DNA of 64,000 bases, taken from assembly GCA_942492635.1 (NCBI GenBank), contig CALOFP010000004.1, positions 186,001 through 250,000 of the forward strand, given 5' to 3'. The notes beneath the pieces were generated by a model. That model saw only the letters and a list, made by a program, of their open reading frames with translations, ran no database searches and was not told where the DNA came from. The stretch is from CALOFP01 sp942492635. GTDB taxonomy: Bacteria > UBP6 > UBA1177 > CALOFP01. Positions 50,764-59,281 of this stretch are shown here, in pieces. Position numbers and translations under genes: made by a program. Position 1 is the stretch's first letter. Every line of letters starts with the position of its first letter.

Positions 50764-51903
50764 TTACTCAAGGTTCTTCAGCGCTTTGAACGCCTCATTT
50801 TTTATGACCTCGTCAAGGTCGCTGTTTGTTGATACAGATTTCAATCGTTCGCCTACGGAACGATCTTTCTTGGCCATTTTTCCAAGGAGAGATATGAATA
50901 TTCTCTTTGTCTCAATCTCCTTCGGGTCCACATTTTCGCCGGTTTCCTCGATTATGGAGACAATCCTGTCCACAAGCTGAGTAGCCTGTACAGCGAGAAT
51001 CATGTTGGATATCAGTATTTTCTGCTTCTGTGAAATTTGGTGAAAATCGTAGAAGTGAGATTCAATGGATTTTCTCAGGAAATAGAGAAATCCGTCCTGA
51101 TAGCGGTTTATGCGGATACGGTTCTTTTTGAGGTCTCGCCAGAGTATATCAAGCGCTCTTCCTCTCAGGTCGTCTTTCGACATCAGTGTAAGTATGAAAA
51201 GTATGTCGCAGGAGGGATGTTTCTCCATGGCTTCCACTATTTTCTCTATTGAAGAGCGGCTGGTGGAGGGAGAAAGTATGAATCTGGTCCATCGAGCAAC
51301 ATGTTCCTCCGGCACGAATTCAAGTTCCGGCAGTCTGTTGAGGTAGAATGAGAGAAAGAGAGGATCGCACATGCTCACAAAGCTCTTTATGCTGCCGTCG
51401 GCAATTTCAATAAGCTTGTTCCATATAGGCACTGATAGTGGAATGTTAAATAGTCCGCGCTCCCTGAAAAGGTGTCCCAGAATCTCCATGAGAAGTGGGG
51501 TGTTGTCGCCGAGAACATCGAAAAAGAGCTGATCCAGGCTTGAGGAACGGTAAGTTATAGATAAAAGGAAAATTTCGCTGAGATGTATTTTTATGTTCTC
51601 TTTGAAGAAAGGGAAAAGTTTTTCCGGACTCAACTTTCTAAGGAACGAGTATATGGATGATATGTCGTAGAGTCTCTTTGTGTCGATAAGGAAAAGTACA
51701 ATGTTTTCTAAAACTTCTTTTAATTCATCTAGCCCGTACTCTTCGCTGTTTTCATCCACTTGTTCTAAAAGAAATCGGAAGAAACGGACACTTCTTGAGC
51801 GGAAAAAATTAAAACGCTCATCTCTTTTGTTCGAACCTGACAGTTTTAGGAATTTTCCGGTAAGGATTAGAAATTCTTCTTTGTCCGTAGATATTTCAAA
51901 CAT
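50764..51903 (-). CDS. All-helical (HEAT-like) protein, function unknown
   Basis: A 379-residue soluble protein that reads as continuous amphipathic helices without signal or membrane segments. The C-terminal 60 residues (KRIFISLLGKMAKKDRSVGERL ... EVIKNEAFKALKNLE, in parts) look like HEAT repeats. No catalytic motif is evident. Its ATG overlaps the dapF stop by 8 nt (ATGTTTGA), so it is tightly co-expressed with cell-wall and lysine precursor synthesis. A scaffold role is a guess. Confidence 0.7.
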   Translation of the reverse strand: MFEISTDKEEFLILTGKFLKLSGSNKRDERFNFFRSRSVRFFRFLLEQVDENSEEYGLDELKEVLENIVLFLIDTKRLYDISSIYSFLRKLSPEKLFPFFKENIKIHLSEIFLLSITYRSSSLDQLFFDVLGDNTPLLMEILGHLFRERGLFNIPLSVPIWNKLIEIADGSIKSFVSMCDPLFLSFYLNRLPELEFVPEEHVARWTRFILSPSTSRSSIEKIVEAMEKHPSCDILFILTLMSKDDLRGRALDILWRDLKKNRIRINRYQDGFLYFLRKSIESHFYDFHQISQKQKILISNMILAVQATQLVDRIVSIIEETGENVDPKEIETKRIFISLLGKMAKKDRSVGERLKSVSTNSDLDEVIKNEAFKALKNLE

Positions 51904-52708
51904 CTATTTCACCGGAAAAGACAAGTTGAGCCGATCCTTTCATATATACCGTGCCGTCGTTGATGAAGTATTTAAGAGTGCCTCCGGGGAAGGTGATGTT
52001 CCACTCGGTTTTTTCTTCCACAAGGCCCATTTTGTTGAGGGCGTAGATGACGGCTCCTCCTCCGGTGCCGCAACCAAGTGTGAATCCCGCTCCTCTTTCT
52101 CTAACCACAATTTCAACTTCATGTTCATCAACATCTATCGAGCGGACAACCTCTACGTTGACTTCATCCTTCAGAAGCCTTCCCCCCATCTTGAGAGCGA
52201 CATCGCGACTCTCTTCTATGGGGTTAAGCTCTTTCTCGACAAGCACCAGATGGGGATTCTTGATATCCACTCCATGGGCGATAAAGGTGAGCTGTTTGTT
52301 GCCGTGCTCTCCCTTAACCTCCACTCCGGAGACGTTCTCCATAATTTCAGGTTTTCCGAGAGCGATTACGGATGCGTCGAATTTTCCCTTTCTCTCAATG
52401 ACTCTGCAGTCAACGACTCCACCCCCCGTTTCGACGGATATCTGTTCCTTGCGGATTCCCTTGTAGGTGAAGATGTAGTGGAGAAAGCATCGAATTCCGT
52501 TTCCGCACATCTTTGCGATAGACCCGTCGGAGTTGTATATTTTCATTGAAGCGTCTGCGGATCTGGATGGGTGGTAGATAAGGACGCCGTCGGCTCCTAT
52601 ACCGAAGTGGCGGTCACAGAGAGTCGCGGCCTGGTGGGGAGTTATGTCCATACTGTCGAGAATGACGAAGTCGTTACCGATTGCCTGATATTTGTAAAAT
52701 CTAACCAT
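51896..52708 (-). CDS. dapF: Diaminopimelate epimerase
   Basis: A 270-residue PLP-independent epimerase making meso-diaminopimelate for lysine and peptidoglycan. The two catalytic cysteines are in KMCGNGIRCF and LGCGTGGGAV. Normal length. Its start overlaps the GtrA-like gene end by 8 nt, and its end overlaps the helical-protein gene by 8 nt. The presence of dapF supports a DAP-type peptidoglycan. Confidence 0.97.
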   Translation of the reverse strand: MVRFYKYQAIGNDFVILDSMDITPHQAATLCDRHFGIGADGVLIYHPSRSADASMKIYNSDGSIAKMCGNGIRCFLHYIFTYKGIRKEQISVETGGGVVDCRVIERKGKFDASVIALGKPEIMENVSGVEVKGEHGNKQLTFIAHGVDIKNPHLVLVEKELNPIEESRDVALKMGGRLLKDEVNVEVVRSIDVDEHEVEIVVRERGAGFTLGCGTGGGAVIYALNKMGLVEEKTEWNITFPGGTLKYFINDGTVYMKGSAQLVFSGEIDV

Positions 52709-53141
52709 TTTTTTTGAATACTATATATTTTGATCCGAGAAAGTTGACAATTGTACCGGCGACAATTCCCATGAAGTTGGCCAGGTAGCCTCTGAAGATG
52801 AATGATGACGGAAGTGCAAAGAGCACAAGTTCGTAGGCCCCTGTTCTAGGAATAATGGAGATGAAGCTTGTGATGGCGAACTTGGCCAGCGCCTTGTGGC
52901 TGACCTTGGTCGATTGAGTGTGCTCTGTGAAAGTCCAGTAGTGGTTTATCAGATAGTTCTGGAGAATAGCCAGAAAGTATCCCGGGAGCCAGATGAAGTG
53001 CTCTGCAAAACTTTCGGGTTGCAGTTTGAAAATCTGGTGGAGAATAAAAAGTACTCCCATGTCTGTAGCGGCTCCCAGACCGCCGACGATACAGAACTTC
53101 ACGAACTGTGAAGAGGCTAATTTTTTAATATTGAGAATCAT
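52701..53141 (-). CDS. GtrA-like membrane protein
   Basis: A 146-residue protein with four membrane segments and the GtrA motifs FCIVGGLGAATDMGVLFIL near the start and NFLGSKYIVFKK at the end. GtrA proteins help flip or present lipid-linked sugars, for example bactoprenol-glucose. ATG 53141 lies 1 nt after the upstream stop; longer in-frame starts overlap the GGDEF gene. It may serve the GT-C enzymes elsewhere in the window, but that is inference. Confidence 0.88.
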   Translation of the reverse strand: MILNIKKLASSQFVKFCIVGGLGAATDMGVLFILHQIFKLQPESFAEHFIWLPGYFLAILQNYLINHYWTFTEHTQSTKVSHKALAKFAITSFISIIPRTGAYELVLFALPSSFIFRGYLANFMGIVAGTIVNFLGSKYIVFKKNG

Positions 53142-53142
53142 T

Positions 53143-54033
53143 TCAGCTTTCAACCCTGTTCCTTCCTTTGTTTTTAGCGGTGTAGAGACGTTCGTCGGCC
53201 ATTTTGAGAAGTGAAGCGCTGTCGTGAATATCGTCATCGTTACTGGCGACTCCGATACTGATGGATACGGGGATTTCTCCTCCTCCGATGAGAAGCGGAC
53301 TGTTCATTACAGCAAGCCTGATTCTTTCGGCGATAAGATGTGCTTCCGATTTGGGGATCATGGGAAGAATAATGACAAACTCCTCTCCTCCGAACCTTGC
53401 GACGCAGTCCCTTTCTCCGGTGTACTCCATCAATTTTTTTGAAACGTTTGTAAGTATGAGGTCTCCCGTAATGTGACCGAATGTGTCGTTTACATTTTTA
53501 AAATGATCTATATCGAGCATAAGCAGGGATATTCTGCCATCCGACGTTCTGGCGCGGATAAACTCCTTCTGCAGGAAATCCTTCATGAACTTCCTGTTGT
53601 GTAGTCCTGTAAGCCCGTCCCTTATGGTGTACTGATACAGAGTGTCATAGTACTCTGCTTCCATATCGTCGCTCCATATGAACTTGAATATGGTGTTTCC
53701 AAGCTTTATACGGTCTCCGTTGGCAAGCATTTCGGAACTGCCGACCTTTCTTTCATTGACGAATGTGCCGTTTGTGCTGTTCAGGTCGTCGACGGAGATT
53801 GTCTCTCTCTCCTTTCGTATGGTGAGGTGACGTCTTGATACGCTCTGATCTTCAAGAACGATATCGCAAGAGGCGGAACGACCGATGACGATCAGGTCCT
53901 TTTCAATATCACGGCGCATTCCGATGTTTTCGCCGTATATTTCGAGAAGGATGTAGCGATCTCTGCGGAAGTCCAGTTTCGAGTTCGCCACGTTTACTAC
54001 GTGGGTGTTTCGAGTTCGCTCTCTTTCAGACAT
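53143..54033 (-). CDS. FHA-GGDEF diguanylate cyclase
   Basis: A 296-residue cytoplasmic protein. The FHA domain (residues ~28-115) has IGRSASCD, SRRHLTI and NSTNGTFV, and so should bind phosphothreonine. A GGDEF domain (residues ~130-295) has LMLDIDHFKNVND and the active-site motif RFGGEEF, so it is probably active in making c-di-GMP. The inhibitory RxxD site upstream of GGEEF is not present. No transmembrane segment. It overlaps the prmA stop by 8 nt. The PilZ protein at 42355-42726 is a possible receptor. Confidence 0.93.
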   Translation of the reverse strand: MSERERTRNTHVVNVANSKLDFRRDRYILLEIYGENIGMRRDIEKDLIVIGRSASCDIVLEDQSVSRRHLTIRKERETISVDDLNSTNGTFVNERKVGSSEMLANGDRIKLGNTIFKFIWSDDMEAEYYDTLYQYTIRDGLTGLHNRKFMKDFLQKEFIRARTSDGRISLLMLDIDHFKNVNDTFGHITGDLILTNVSKKLMEYTGERDCVARFGGEEFVIILPMIPKSEAHLIAERIRLAVMNSPLLIGGGEIPVSISIGVASNDDDIHDSASLLKMADERLYTAKNKGRNRVES

Positions 54034-54799
54034 CCTTCCTCATATAAAGAAATGCACACCACTCTCCGTCGTCTCTCTCCTCGACGAGGGTAAAGTCGGA
54101 AAGATCCATTTGATCAAGAAACAGATTTCTCTCCTTCAGGAGTATTCCCGAAAGAATGAGATACCTTCCGGTCAAATTTTTAAGTCCATCTGAAATGGAC
54201 AGGAGTATGGATGAAATTATATTCGCTACGACAACATCGTAGGGTCCTGTGAGTGTTTCGACGGAACCGACCTTAAAGGATATGTCGGATATTCCGTTGA
54301 GCGAAAGGTTTTCCTCCAGGTTTTCGATGGCATCGGGATCCACATCAACTGCATCTATTCTGAGGTCTCTTCTTAGTAGTCTTGATGCTATTGATAGAAT
54401 TCCAGAACCGGTCCCTATGTCGGCCATGGATGAAATGGAGTTTTCCGACAGAAGGCTCCTGAAAAAGGATGCACACAGGCGGGTTGTCTCATGGTGTCCG
54501 GTTCCGAAGCCTCGGCTGGGGTTGATGATGAGATCGCCCTTCTCCTTGAGCCATGGAGGAACAACGGTAAAACCGGCAAATGGAATCGGTATGAAGTAAT
54601 CTCTCCATTTCTCTTCCCAGTCGTCCTCTGTAATTATTGATAATTTGAGGTCCCTGAGCAGTTCATGCACCTCTTCATCGTCGCTGAAATAGGCGATTAC
54701 CGAGTTGTCTTTTTCGACGCTTCCCAGAAAATAGGGAGAGTCAAGGAATTTTTCAACCGGATAATCTTTCGGAATTACTGTCTGAAGCCACTTTCTCAT
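54026..54799 (-). CDS. prmA: Ribosomal protein L11 methyltransferase
   Basis: A 257-residue PrmA-type methyltransferase. The characteristic INPSRGFGTGHHETT is followed by the SAM loop ADIGTGSGILSIAS and DVDPDAIENLEENL, then the NIISSILL region where PrmA has its NILA-type motif. It methylates ribosomal protein L11. I use ATG 54799; a GTG two codons upstream is also possible. It is the first gene of the minus-strand run down to purB. Confidence 0.92.
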   Translation of the reverse strand: MRKWLQTVIPKDYPVEKFLDSPYFLGSVEKDNSVIAYFSDDEEVHELLRDLKLSIITEDDWEEKWRDYFIPIPFAGFTVVPPWLKEKGDLIINPSRGFGTGHHETTRLCASFFRSLLSENSISSMADIGTGSGILSIASRLLRRDLRIDAVDVDPDAIENLEENLSLNGISDISFKVGSVETLTGPYDVVVANIISSILLSISDGLKNLTGRYLILSGILLKERNLFLDQMDLSDFTLVEERDDGEWCAFLYMRKDV

Positions 54800-54947
54800 T
54801 CCCACACCCTAAAGAACTTTAAAACACAATTAGGTATTACTTTTTACAGTACTCTATTCTATTGATGGAGTGGGTAAATAGCAAATATTTTTTCATACAT
54901 CACCCCTTGTCAAAGAGGGTTTGAAATCGACGGAAGGGATTAATTTA

Positions 54948-54975
54948 TTGACACTTTTAAAGAGTTTTCTATACT
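54948..54975 (+). promoter_or_regulatory. Sigma70-type promoter for the pyrF operon
   Basis: TTGACA at 54948-54953 and TATACT at 54970-54975 are separated by 16 nt. Transcription would begin about 100 nt before pyrF, leaving a leader in which I see no clear attenuator. Confidence 0.75.
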
Positions 54976-55081
54976 GGGTACAGTTCTTTATTTGAAACGT
55001 TTGCAGTTTTTGTGCCTTAAGCTATCGGTCCGATTTTCTGGGCAGTTATCTTAGCGTACATAAGCTGAAGGAGATTTCGGG

Positions 55082-55780
55082 ATGGAAAAGGGTAAAATCT
55101 TTGTGGCCCTCGATGTAAACAGTGGGCAGGAAGCACTTCAGATAGTTGAGGAGCTTAGAGGTCTCGGTGCCGGATTCAAGGTTGGAAAGCAGCTTTTCAC
55201 AATGGAGGGACCTTCACTTGTGAAAAAGATTGTTGATATGGGTGAGGATGTGTTTCTCGACCTGAAGTATCACGATATTCCCAATACGGTTGCCATGGCC
55301 GGTATTGCTGCCGCAAAACTCGGCGTGAAGGTTTTCAATGTTCACGCTGCAGGCGGCAGGAAAATGATGGAAAAGGTTCGTGAAGAGCTTGACAAGCTTG
55401 AAAATCCGCCTATGGTTCTTGCGGTTACGGTTCTTACAAGCATGGGAGAAGAGGATCTCGGTGAGATCGGAGTTGATGTTACTCCGGCAGACCAGGTGAA
55501 GCGTCTTGCCGTTCTTGCCAAGGAGTCGGGAATGGACGGTGTTGTAGCCAGTCCGCTTGAGATTGAATTAATAAGAGAGGCAGCGGGAGAGGATTTCAAG
55601 ATTCTAACTCCTGGGATAAGACCCGCCTCCAGTTCTAAAGACGATCAGAAAAGGATAGCCACCCCCGCAGATGCGATCAGAAGGGGATCGGATTACCTTG
55701 TCATAGGTCGTCCCGTTACGAAGGCCGAAGACAGAAGAAAGGCCTTCCTTGATATTGTGGAAGAGATAAAAAATGGCTAA
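55082..55780 (+). CDS. pyrF: Orotidine 5'-phosphate decarboxylase
   Basis: A 232-residue enzyme converting OMP to UMP. The catalytic motif DLKYHDIPNT (near residue 60) is intact; VALDV at the N-terminus and LTPGIRP are also typical. AAGGAG lies upstream of the ATG. It heads a plus-strand operon; rlmB starts 8 nt before its end. Confidence 0.96.
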   Translation: MEKGKIFVALDVNSGQEALQIVEELRGLGAGFKVGKQLFTMEGPSLVKKIVDMGEDVFLDLKYHDIPNTVAMAGIAAAKLGVKVFNVHAAGGRKMMEKVREELDKLENPPMVLAVTVLTSMGEEDLGEIGVDVTPADQVKRLAVLAKESGMDGVVASPLEIELIREAAGEDFKILTPGIRPASSSKDDQKRIATPADAIRRGSDYLVIGRPVTKAEDRRKAFLDIVEEIKNG

Positions 55781-56501
55781 ATCATCGGTAGAATACGTTT
55801 ACGGAATAAATCCGTGCTTCGAGGTTGTGCGGGGCGGTCGCAGAAAAATTTACGGGGCATTCCTCTCAACAACATCGAAGAACAACCCAAGAATGAAGAA
55901 GCTGGTTTCCTTTCTTGAAAGTCGATCCATAAGGGTTGAGTGGGTGGACAAGAACAGGCTTTTCCAGCTTTCAAAGAGCAAGGAACATCAGGGTGCCGTT
56001 ATCAAAACGGGTCTATACAACTACTCATCCTTCGAGGCACTTCTTACGGAACCGAGGTTGCTGCTTCTTGACAACGTGGAGGATCCGCATAACGTAGGTG
56101 CCATAATCAGATCCGCAGAGATTTTCGGGTTCAATTCCGTGCTTCTTCCGGTGAAGGGTGTGCCTGAAGTGTATCCTTCGGTTGTTAAGGTGAGCACTGG
56201 CGCAAGCGAGCACCTCAACATCGCCAGGGAGACATCTTCCATCGGCTACTTCAAGAAGGCGAAGGAGGCCGGATACACGGTAATCGCGCTGGACGGCGGT
56301 GGGGATCACGATCTCGAAGAGCTCAACGCCGCGGACTACGAAAAGATAATGCTTGTTATCGGTGGAGAGGGAAAGGCCGTTGGACAGTACATCCTCAACA
56401 ATGCAGATTATGTCGCCTCCATAAGACAGATGGGACAGATCAACTCCCTTAACGCCTCTGTTGCGGCGGGAATAGCAATGTTCGCCCTCGGAGGTAGATG
56501 A
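55773..56501 (+). CDS. rlmB: 23S rRNA 2'-O-methyltransferase (RlmB/TrmH family)
   Basis: A 242-residue SpoU-type methyltransferase. The N-terminal substrate-binding domain (YGINPCFEVVRGG) is followed by the SPOUT motifs LDNVEDPHNVGAIIRSAEIF, GGEGKAVG and SLNASVAAGIAMF. RlmB methylates G2251 of 23S rRNA. TrmH paralogues are similar, so the exact nucleotide is a family inference. Overlaps both neighbours (8 nt with pyrF and 4 nt with rnc). Confidence 0.9.
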   Translation: MAKSSVEYVYGINPCFEVVRGGRRKIYGAFLSTTSKNNPRMKKLVSFLESRSIRVEWVDKNRLFQLSKSKEHQGAVIKTGLYNYSSFEALLTEPRLLLLDNVEDPHNVGAIIRSAEIFGFNSVLLPVKGVPEVYPSVVKVSTGASEHLNIARETSSIGYFKKAKEAGYTVIALDGGGDHDLEELNAADYEKIMLVIGGEGKAVGQYILNNADYVASIRQMGQINSLNASVAAGIAMFALGGR

Positions 56502-57208
56502 TGCTGCTTGATATGAGAAAGGTACGGGAGCTTGAAAGCGCTCTCAAGTACTCCTTCACCAACCTGGAGTTACTTGAAAGGGCCTTTATTCATCCTTCAA
56601 GCGAATACACCGATAACAGAAATTACGAAAGACTGGAGTTTCTTGGAGACGAGGTTGTGGGTCTTGGAATTTCCACCATCCTTTTTGAAACTTTTCCGGC
56701 TGCCGGAGAGGGAGACCTCTCAAAGGCGAGAGCCAATCTAATCGACGAGCAGGGACTTGCGACCATATCTCGCTCCCTCAATCTGGGATCGATGCTGATT
56801 CTCGGAAAAGGAGAGGAAAAGGGCGGCGGAAGGGACAAGGATTCCATAATAAGCGACATTTTCGAGTCCCTCATGGCCGTGATTTACATAGAGTCGGGAT
56901 GGGAGAAGGTTTTTCCCATCATGCGCAACATCTTCACTCCGCTTATCGGCGGAAACAGGGATATCGAGGAGTTGCTCAATCACATCAACCGCGACTACAA
57001 GACCAGACTTCAGGAACTTGCGCAGAATCTGGAGCTTGACCTTCCGGTTTACAAGATCGTGGACAGGGAAGGCCCTGAACACAACATCACCTTTACAGTT
57101 GAGTGTGATGCGATGGGCTTTGTAAAGCGGGGAAGAGGCAAAAACAAGAAAAGCGCCGAGCAGAGTGCCGCTCACCAGATCCTGCAGGAAATGAGGGTAA
57201 TTCAGTAG
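56498..57208 (+). CDS. rnc: Ribonuclease III
   Basis: A 236-residue dsRNA endonuclease for rRNA and mRNA processing. The catalytic signature is NYERLEFLGDEVVGL (near residue 45), with the second acidic site in DIFESLMAVIYIE. A C-terminal double-stranded RNA-binding domain ends GKNKKSAEQSAAHQIL. ATG overlaps the rlmB stop (ATGA). The pairing with a radical SAM gene is seen in other bacteria. Confidence 0.97.
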   Translation: MMLLDMRKVRELESALKYSFTNLELLERAFIHPSSEYTDNRNYERLEFLGDEVVGLGISTILFETFPAAGEGDLSKARANLIDEQGLATISRSLNLGSMLILGKGEEKGGGRDKDSIISDIFESLMAVIYIESGWEKVFPIMRNIFTPLIGGNRDIEELLNHINRDYKTRLQELAQNLELDLPVYKIVDREGPEHNITFTVECDAMGFVKRGRGKNKKSAEQSAAHQILQEMRVIQ

Positions 57209-57211
57209 AAG

Positions 57212-58180
57212 ATGGTGTTCAAAGGGGTTGTTCCTACCCGCAAGCCGCTGATAATTCCGGTTTTTATTCCGCACATAGGATGTCCGAACAGGTGCGCTTT
57301 CTGTAACCAGAGAGCTGTTACCGGTGTTAAGAAAGTTTCTGTTGATGATGTAGAGAGATCCGTAAGGGAGTATCTCGGCTGGAGCAGAAAAAGGACTCGG
57401 ACGGAACTTTCCTTTTACGGCGGAACTTTCACGGCTCTTCCCCAAGAATACTTCGATAAGATGGTACGTAAGGGTTTTGAACTGGTTGAATCGGGAATGG
57501 TGGATGCGCTCCGCTGTTCGACCAGGCCGGATGCCGTGAATGAAGAGAAAGCCAAGAGGCTTGCCGACAGCGGATTCGAAACAGTTGAGCTGGGAGTCCA
57601 GACATTTTCCCAATCCCTTTTGGAGCGTATGAGAAGAGGTCACTCTTTCGATGCAGCACAGAAGGCATTTGAAATTCTAAAGAAGAGTAGACTTTCCGTA
57701 GGATTCCAGTTCATAACCGGATATCCGGGAGAAACAGAGAGTGAATTTGAAGAGACATTGATGTCTCTGGATAAAAGTTCACCTGATTTCATAAGAATAT
57801 ACCCCTTTGTTCCACTGCCGGAAACCGATGTTTCACGTGAAATAGAGGCGGGACGCTCGGAACTGCAGCCTGTCGCTCAGGTGATAGAAAGATCCGCAAG
57901 AGTTTTTGTCGCAGCCCAGAGGAAGGGTATTCCGGTTATAAGAATCGGACTTCCCCAGGCTACCGATGTTCCCAAAATCTATCCTGAAAACCTCTCCCAG
58001 GTTGTAATAGCGAAAGCTCTTGGAATGGTTTGGGCATCGGGGGAGAAGATCCTTATTCCGCAAGTGTGGAAAAGCCAGTACAACATGGCAAAAAAGGCGG
58101 GAGAAATAGGGAACGAAGTTGAATTCTACGTTCCGGATTCGGATGAGCAGGAAGTTGGAAAAGCTGTTCTTTTGAAATAA
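57212..58180 (+). CDS. Radical SAM protein, Elp3-like without acetyltransferase domain
   Basis: A 322-residue radical SAM enzyme. The cluster motif is IGCPNRCAFCNQ (CxxxCxxC, cysteines within residues ~23-30). Further family motifs are FYGGTFTALP, ELGVQTFS and QFITGYPGET. It resembles the radical SAM half of the Elp3 family but lacks the C-terminal GNAT domain. The substrate is unknown, though a tRNA is plausible. It starts 3 nt after rnc. A parS-like site lies within it, encoding TDVSREIE. Confidence 0.88.
   Translation: MVFKGVVPTRKPLIIPVFIPHIGCPNRCAFCNQRAVTGVKKVSVDDVERSVREYLGWSRKRTRTELSFYGGTFTALPQEYFDKMVRKGFELVESGMVDALRCSTRPDAVNEEKAKRLADSGFETVELGVQTFSQSLLERMRRGHSFDAAQKAFEILKKSRLSVGFQFITGYPGETESEFEETLMSLDKSSPDFIRIYPFVPLPETDVSREIEAGRSELQPVAQVIERSARVFVAAQRKGIPVIRIGLPQATDVPKIYPENLSQVVIAKALGMVWASGEKILIPQVWKSQYNMAKKAGEIGNEVEFYVPDSDEQEVGKAVLLK
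57829..57844. promoter_or_regulatory. parS-like ParB-binding site 4 (inside radical SAM gene)
   Basis: TGTTTCACGTGAAATA matches the parS consensus at 15 of 16 positions. Confidence 0.85.
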
Positions 58181-58264
58181 AATTAATACAATCTTGAAAG
58201 TAGTACAGGATTTTCCAACATGCTGTAACTTTTGATGCGATCCTTTCGAGTGACTTGTGTTTAC

Positions 58265-58292
58265 TTGACAATTTCAGGTCAACTGATAGGCT
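58265..58292 (+). promoter_or_regulatory. Possible promoter before the 58320 gene
   Basis: TTGACA at 58265-58270 and TAGGCT at 58287-58292, 16-nt spacing, with an extended TGA before the -10. The -10 hexamer is poor. Confidence 0.35.
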
Positions 58293-58319
58293 TGAACGAA
58301 CTTTTTAGTGGAGTTTAGA

Positions 58320-58622
58320 ATGCACTATTTTGTTACATTTACATACTCGCCAAGCGAGGCAAACAAGTATGATTTCTCGGCCATCAATGCCCAGCTGGAA
58401 GAGATAGGACTCAAAAACGGAGTGAAGGCCGGAGAGGGCGAAATAAAGAGACTCCCTGCATTTACCTTTATCGGAGAGTACAACTACCAGGATAAGGAAG
58501 AGCTCAAGAACGTTCTCTACAATGAGATAAGACTGGTGTTTTCAAGACATCAGTTGGATGCCTCAGTCTATATCTCTGTTTCAGAAAATGCGACAATCGG
58601 CGTAGACGATTTAGAGTTCTGA
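58320..58622 (+). CDS. Small protein of ferredoxin-like fold, function unknown
   Basis: A 100-residue soluble protein. The pattern strand (MHYFVTFTY), helix (FSAINAQLEEIGL), strand (LPAFTFIGEYNY), helix (EELKNVLYNEIRLVF), strand (ASVYISVS) suggests a compact beta-alpha-beta fold similar in outline to ferredoxin-like proteins such as Cas2 or VapD. No catalytic motif proves such a link. ATG 58320 is preceded by GGAG. It lies just upstream of the RdgC-like pair but has its own possible promoter. Confidence 0.65.
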   Translation: MHYFVTFTYSPSEANKYDFSAINAQLEEIGLKNGVKAGEGEIKRLPAFTFIGEYNYQDKEELKNVLYNEIRLVFSRHQLDASVYISVSENATIGVDDLEF

Positions 58623-58626
58623 TCTG

Positions 58627-58654
58627 TTGACAGTTCAGTTTCCGTCACTATAAT
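58627..58654 (+). promoter_or_regulatory. Consensus sigma70 promoter for the RdgC-like pair
   Basis: TTGACA at 58627-58632 and TATAAT at 58649-58654, 16-nt spacing; both hexamers are perfect. AGGAGG at 58670-58675 gives an ideal ribosome site for ATG 58682. Confidence 0.88.
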
Positions 58655-58681
58655 CCGCGCGTCACGCACAGGAGGAAAAAA

Positions 58682-59281
58682 ATGGCAAGTAAATTCATAA
58701 AAGGAAACATAAGTTTTACGGCGTTTAAGCCTTCCCAGGAGCTCTCTTCAATAACAAAGGCAAGAGAGTACGTAGAAGCTGCCGCCTTCAAACCGCTCCG
58801 TCCCGAAGATGTGGAGGATGAATCCGTAGGCTGGGTCGATTCAGAGCTCTCTTTCGACACCAAGGATTTCCCGAATTTTGCATTCAGGGACACGATGCTC
58901 GTCGCCATGAGAATGGACAGATATACATTCACAGCTTCCCAGATGCGTCCCTATCTTGAGCAGGCGGAACACGATTTCATGTTGGCAAACAACCTTGAGT
59001 ACATCTCTGCCCAACAGAAGAAGGAGATAAAGGAGCAGGTTATTCGTACAATGAAAACAAACTCCTATCCAAAGACGACGATCGTTGAGATGTTCTGGAG
59101 CTTCGAGAGCAACAGGGTTTACCTTTTCTCCCAGTCAGGAACGGTCATTTCCAAATTTATCGATCTTTTCGAGCGGACATTTGAAGTAAGCATAGAGCCT
59201 CTTTCGATCATGGACGCCGTGGATCAGCTTGAACATGCCGAGAGAATGGAACCTCTCTGCGCAGATATATGGGGGCTGTAA
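58682..59281 (+). CDS. RdgC-like protein (putative exonuclease/recombination-associated)
   Basis: A 199-residue protein resembling RdgC-like proteins. These form DNA-binding rings and influence RecA activity in characterised bacteria. The strongest similarity is WSFESNRVYLFSQSGTVISK with the following IDLFERTFEVSIEPLS, which matches the RdgC core region. It is shorter than E. coli RdgC (~300 residues). Translation is coupled to the next gene by a TAATG junction. A perfect promoter suggests strong expression. The family assignment is by pattern memory and needs profile confirmation. Confidence 0.65.
   Translation: MASKFIKGNISFTAFKPSQELSSITKAREYVEAAAFKPLRPEDVEDESVGWVDSELSFDTKDFPNFAFRDTMLVAMRMDRYTFTASQMRPYLEQAEHDFMLANNLEYISAQQKKEIKEQVIRTMKTNSYPKTTIVEMFWSFESNRVYLFSQSGTVISKFIDLFERTFEVSIEPLSIMDAVDQLEHAERMEPLCADIWGL

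Noticed and set aside
56738..57643. 301-codon minus-strand frame opposite rnc and the radical SAM gene
   Set aside because: Spans two well-supported plus-strand genes; shadow.
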